NCBI GenBank assembly: GCA_003560215.1
Contig: PWIY01000066.1
Location: 1-8,996, forward strand
DNA from: Bacteroidales bacterium
Lineage (GTDB): Bacteria > Bacteroidota > Bacteroidia > Bacteroidales > UBA7960
Direction: 5' to 3'
DNA length: 8,996 nucleotides
Shown: in pieces, positions 6,816 to 8,996 of the stretch
How positions within the stretch are numbered: the first letter of the stretch is position 1
Layout of the letters: every line of letters begins with the position of its first letter
Made by a program: the position numbers and the translations under genes
Notes under the pieces: generated by a model
Told to the model about the DNA's origin: nothing
The model's database searches: none
Seen by the model: the letters and a program-made list of their open reading frames with translations, nothing else

Positions 6816-6989
6816 ATGAACGAACTGAACAACATAACACCCGCCATGGAACGCAGGCCGCTCTGGACAAGTCAGGACAACCAGCAAGACCATGAAAACA
6901 GGGGGGTAAAACTTGGGTTTTACCTGCTCCGCCTGGCCATTTTGGCCGGATTGCTGTTTTGTATTTTAAAAGCCGGATCGGCCGTCTGA
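6816..6989 (+). CDS. Small single-pass membrane protein (57 aa), hypothetical
   Basis: A short open frame encodes a hydrophilic N-terminus (residues 1-31, rich in N, Q, D, E and R) followed by one hydrophobic segment (about 33-53, LGFYLLRLAILAGLLFCILK) and a short tail AGSAV. The composition fits a small inner-membrane protein, and the frame looks more natural than the Arg/Cys-rich opposite-strand frame over the same bases. The start is ATG 6816; ATG 6846 (MERRPLW) is an alternative that keeps the membrane segment. It follows the hairpin cluster and precedes the acetyltransferase gene in the same direction. I do not recognise the family and assign no function. A chance frame is still possible. 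Confidence 0.5.
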   Translation: MNELNNITPAMERRPLWTSQDNQQDHENRGVKLGFYLLRLAILAGLLFCILKAGSAV

Positions 6990-7064
6990 AACGGAGGCCG
7001 GGAAGCTGCAACATAACATGCGTGGGTTTTAGACGAAAAAGTTTTTTTAATGAAATAGTTTTCC

Positions 7065-7072
7065 CATATTTG
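7065..7072 (+). promoter_or_regulatory. Possible Bacteroidetes -7 element for the acetyltransferase gene
   Basis: CATATTTG matches the Bacteroidetes -7 consensus TAnnTTTG except for the first base, and is followed by CA as often seen. A T-run at 7042-7048 lies at about the -33 distance but lacks the usual TTG. If used, the transcript would start near 7079 and leave an untranslated leader of about 87 nt before ATG 7166. Confidence 0.35.
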
Positions 7073-7165
7073 CAATGTGTTTAATTGTCTGAAATTCAAT
7101 TTTTTAAACAATTGTTTCAGTTTATTGATGACCATTTCAGACTGAATGCACAAAACAACACGCCC

Positions 7166-7702
7166 ATGGACAATCATTATAAAATCCGCACAGCAAAAGA
7201 TGCTGACAGGAATAATATTTACAAGCTTTTCCTGGAAACAATCACAAGCGAAAAGAAACTGCTGAATGCCTCCATCGTTCCCGAATGTTTTTTGGAGGAG
7301 TTTGTTGACAAGGCCATCAAAAAGGGGAATATGCTGGTGGTGGAAAACAACCGCGACGAAGTGGCACTTATCGGTGAAGTGCATTACTACCACACCAACG
7401 GCAAAGAAACCCCCGGCGAAGAAACCATGCTGAAGGAGTTTTCATTTTACTCCGGCAACGGATGCCATCCCGACGGACAGGAAACAAGCCTTGTCAGCTG
7501 GCTGTTTGGCGAGATAGAACAAAAACACCATGACGTTTTCAGGGTGGAACTCAACACCCCCGTATGCTCCGAAGCCTCCGTCAACTTCTTCAAAAAAATG
7601 GGACTGACTGTGGAAGGCAATTATAACGGCAGGCTGAAAAGAAAGTCCCCGCAGAAAAAATTGATGTTACCCGTTTCATGGAACAATCCCTCTTTCAATT
7701 AA
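7166..7702 (+). CDS. GNAT-family N-acetyltransferase-like protein
   Basis: The 178-aa product has the layout of a GNAT acyltransferase, which transfers an acetyl group from acetyl-CoA. The N-terminus YKIRTAKDADRNNIYKLF (5-22) is the usual first strand and helix. The central strands hold MLVVEN (56-61) and VALIGEVHYY (66-75). NGCHPDGQETSLVSWLFGEI (98-117) sits where the acetyl-CoA pyrophosphate loop and following helix should be, though it is not a canonical RxxGxG/A. EASVNFFKKMGLTVEGNYNGR (136-156) matches the C-terminal GNAT signature. An upstream TTG at 7085 would add 27 residues (SEIQFFKQLF...); I prefer ATG 7166 because the GNAT fold starts at once. The acceptor substrate is unknown. The gene stands alone and ends in two terminator hairpins. 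Confidence 0.8.
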   Translation: MDNHYKIRTAKDADRNNIYKLFLETITSEKKLLNASIVPECFLEEFVDKAIKKGNMLVVENNRDEVALIGEVHYYHTNGKETPGEETMLKEFSFYSGNGCHPDGQETSLVSWLFGEIEQKHHDVFRVELNTPVCSEASVNFFKKMGLTVEGNYNGRLKRKSPQKKLMLPVSWNNPSFN

Positions 7703-7727
7703 CATGCAGGTCAGGCATGTTTCTTTT
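7701..7727 (+). terminator. Hairpin with T-rich tail overlapping the stop codon
   Basis: AACATGC (7701-7707) and GCATGTT (7715-7721) form a perfect 7-bp stem with a 7-nt loop, followed by a T-rich tail (TTCTTTT, 7721-7727). It starts on the last two bases of the acetyltransferase stop codon. The stem is AT-rich and weaker than the next hairpin, so it may only assist termination. Confidence 0.5.
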
Positions 7728-7759
7728 GCGCCGGGGCATGTTTATCCCGGCGTTTTTTA
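7728..7759 (+). terminator. Rho-independent terminator
   Basis: CGCCGGG (7729-7735) pairs perfectly with CCCGGCG (7746-7752) around a 10-nt loop and is followed directly by six T residues (7753-7758). This is a strong intrinsic terminator for the acetyltransferase transcript, placed just upstream of the promoter of the next gene. Confidence 0.92.
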
Positions 7760-7761
7760 TT

Positions 7762-7793
7762 ATTGCCTGATACCATCATTATATGTAACTTTG
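7762..7793 (+). promoter_or_regulatory. Bacteroidetes-type promoter for the cyclophilin gene
   Basis: ATTG (7762-7765) lies 20 nt before TAACTTTG (7786-7793). The second element is an exact match to the Bacteroidetes -7 consensus TAnnTTTG, and the spacing fits TTTG-N19-21-TAnnTTTG. Transcription would start near 7800, about 20 nt before ATG 7820. It sits immediately after a strong terminator, as expected for the start of a new unit that probably also includes pheS. Confidence 0.75.
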
Positions 7794-7819
7794 GCATCCT
7801 CAAATCAATACATCGAAAA

Positions 7820-8509
7820 ATGAAAACCAGGAACAGCAAATCCCTTAGCATTGCCCTCCTTGCAGGCCTTTTGATATTTACCGCCTGCACCAGTTCCGGC
7901 AACGGATCCAACAACCAAAATATCCTTGTAAAGATGGAGACCACGATGGGCGACATCACCGTCAAACTATATGACGAAACACCAGAGCACAGGAATAATT
8001 TTCTTTCCCTGATTGAAGATGGGTTTTATGAGGATGTACTTTTCCACCGGGTCATCAATCAATTCATGATACAGGCCGGTGACCCGATGAGCAGGGATGC
8101 TGTTCCCGGAGAACCCCTCGGATCAGGCGGCCCCGGCTATACAATCCCGGCAGAGATCGTCTCCGGCATCTATCACCGGAGAGGAGCGCTTGCAGCTGCC
8201 CGGCAGGGAGACCAGATGAACCCGGAAAGAGAATCATCCGGATCCCAGTTTTATATTGTCCACGGAAGGGTCTTCACCGAAGAAGGCCTCAGGCAGATGG
8301 CTGAAGAAAGGGACCTGGATCTGAATGAAGAACAAAAGGAACTCTATACCACCATTGGAGGAACACCTCACCTGGACAATGCCTACACGGTATTCGGGCA
8401 GGTCCTTGAAGGGATGGAGGTCGTTGAGCGCATTGCCGCGATGGAAACCGATGACAGGGATCGTCCCCTGGAGGATGTGTCCATTGTCAGGATGGAGGTG
8501 ATTGACTAA
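7820..8509 (+). CDS. Lipoprotein cyclophilin-type peptidyl-prolyl cis-trans isomerase
   Basis: The 229-aa product is an exported prolyl isomerase that assists folding in the envelope. Residues 1-22 form a lipoprotein signal (hydrophobic SIALLAGLLIF, then TAC, lipid-modified Cys23; Phe at -3 is not the commonest lipobox residue), followed by a Ser/Gly/Asn linker. The cyclophilin domain starts about residue 36 (VKMETTMGDITVKLYDETPEHRNNF). It carries FHRVINQFMIQAGDP (75-89, catalytic Arg77), GGPGYTIPAE, ESSGSQFYIV (139-148) and HLDNAYTVFGQVLEGMEVV. The Trp of CypA (W121) is His184 here, as in many bacterial cyclophilins. A charged insertion (about 153-179) precedes HLDN. I chose ATG 7820 because it gives the signal peptide and follows the promoter; the TTG upstream at 7763 lies within the promoter. 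pheS starts 13 bases downstream. Confidence 0.95.
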   Translation: MKTRNSKSLSIALLAGLLIFTACTSSGNGSNNQNILVKMETTMGDITVKLYDETPEHRNNFLSLIEDGFYEDVLFHRVINQFMIQAGDPMSRDAVPGEPLGSGGPGYTIPAEIVSGIYHRRGALAAARQGDQMNPERESSGSQFYIVHGRVFTEEGLRQMAEERDLDLNEEQKELYTTIGGTPHLDNAYTVFGQVLEGMEVVERIAAMETDDRDRPLEDVSIVRMEVID

Positions 8510-8522
8510 AGAAACATAACGT

Positions 8523-8996
8523 ATGATTGACAAGATTGATGCCCTGCTGGAAGAAGTTGAAAGGTTCACTGCGAACACCATAGAGGAAGCGGAGGCTTTC
8601 CGGGTAAAACTGCTTTCCAAAAAAGGAGAGATCCCGGCATTGTTCAAGGATTTCAAGTCAGTTGACCCTGCAAGTCGCAAGGAAGTGGGGATGCGGCTGA
8701 ACCAGCTTAAACAGGCTGCCACCGACAAGGTCAATGAGGAAAAAAGCAGGCTTGCTGCCGCCGATGAGAGCGGGAGCAAACAGCGCCCCGACATGACCAT
8801 GCCTGCCAGGTTCAACCCCATCGGATCCCGCCATCCGCTTTCAGTGGTCAGAAACCGGATCAACAAAATTTTTGAGCGGATCGGGTTTGTGATCTCCGAA
8901 GGGCCCGAAATTGAAGATGACTGGCACAACTTCAGCGCGTTGAACTTTCCGGAAGAACACCCTGCACGCGACATGCAGGATACCTTTTTTGTTGAA
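8523..8996 (+). CDS. pheS: Phenylalanine--tRNA ligase alpha subunit, 3'-partial
   Basis: The first 158 residues of PheS, the catalytic alpha subunit of the cytoplasmic (alphabeta)2 enzyme that charges tRNA-Phe, are present. The frame is open to the window edge; the family is usually about 335-345 residues long, so a bit under half is visible. Residues 1 to about 85 form the charged helical N-terminal domain that forms a coiled coil in this family (FRVKLLSKKGEIPALFKDF, then MRLNQLKQAATDKVNEEKSR). The catalytic domain begins with IGSRHPLSVVRNRINKIFERIGF (100-122) and the class II motif-1 region GPEIEDDWHNFSALNFPEEHPARDMQDTFF (127-156), which is diagnostic. The ATG at 8523 is 13 bases after the cyclophilin stop with no terminator between them, so the two are probably co-transcribed from the promoter at 7762-7793. 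Confidence 0.97.
   Translation, partial: MIDKIDALLEEVERFTANTIEEAEAFRVKLLSKKGEIPALFKDFKSVDPASRKEVGMRLNQLKQAATDKVNEEKSRLAAADESGSKQRPDMTMPARFNPIGSRHPLSVVRNRINKIFERIGFVISEGPEIEDDWHNFSALNFPEEHPARDMQDTFFVE

Noticed and set aside
6784..7014. A 76-codon minus-strand frame opposite the small membrane protein
   Set aside because: Its composition (many Arg, Cys and Pro, no domain) is that of a shadow frame, and the plus-strand frame has a clear membrane segment.
6990..7064. A terminator at the AAAAAG/TTTTTTT stretch (7036-7048)
   Set aside because: Only an A-run next to a T-run, with no GC stem, so not supported as an intrinsic terminator.
7085..7165. N-terminal extension of the acetyltransferase from TTG 7085
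   Set aside because: TTG starts are rare, the GNAT fold begins right after ATG 7166, and the extension starts only a few bases after the inferred transcription start.
8234..8974. A 246-codon minus-strand frame opposite the cyclophilin gene end and pheS
   Set aside because: Both opposite genes are firmly identified by conserved motifs; this frame is Ser/Leu-rich with no recognisable domain.

Overview
The window (8,996 bp) looks like a chromosome segment from a Bacteroidetes bacterium, probably a Bacteroidales/Marinilabiliales-type marine or anaerobic lineage. The clues are start codons preceded by A/C-rich leaders with no Shine-Dalgarno sequence, a well-matched Bacteroidetes promoter (ATTG, 20 nt, TAACTTTG) at 7762-7793, an SpI-exported barrel-like protein ending in Phe, and a lipoprotein cyclophilin. 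The taxon is inferred from these traits, not from a database match.

Positions 1-6661 hold a plus-strand cluster of envelope ABC-transporter genes. A 3' fragment of a FtsX/MacB-type permease (A, 1-662) is followed by a second permease (B, 720-1943), an ATPase (2090-2785), and two more permeases (D, 2788-4014; E, 4103-5329). A is a paralogue of D and B is a paralogue of E, so a two-permease unit A-B/D-E has been duplicated, with only one ATPase visible. The cluster ends with a signal-peptide-bearing, probable outer-membrane beta-barrel protein (5498-6661). The likeliest reading is a LolCDE/MacB-like mechanotransmission ABC system with an outer-membrane partner; its substrate cannot be read from the sequence.

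The spacers of this cluster are unusual. They carry short GC-rich hairpins with different stem sequences but the same layout: five in a row at 1954-2072, one at 664-677 and four more at 6673-6801. One 27-nt module occurs almost unchanged at 2052-2078 and 6747-6773. The spacer between permease E and the outer-membrane gene is a 72-bp direct repeat (about 2.3 copies) that begins inside the end of the permease gene and keeps one reading frame open.

From 6816 on the content becomes ordinary: a 57-aa single-pass membrane protein gene (6816-6989), a GNAT-like acetyltransferase gene (7166-7702) closed by two back-to-back terminator hairpins, a lipoprotein cyclophilin-type prolyl isomerase (7820-8509) with its own promoter, and the 5' part of pheS (8523 to the window edge), 13 nt downstream and probably co-transcribed. 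All genes called are on the plus strand.
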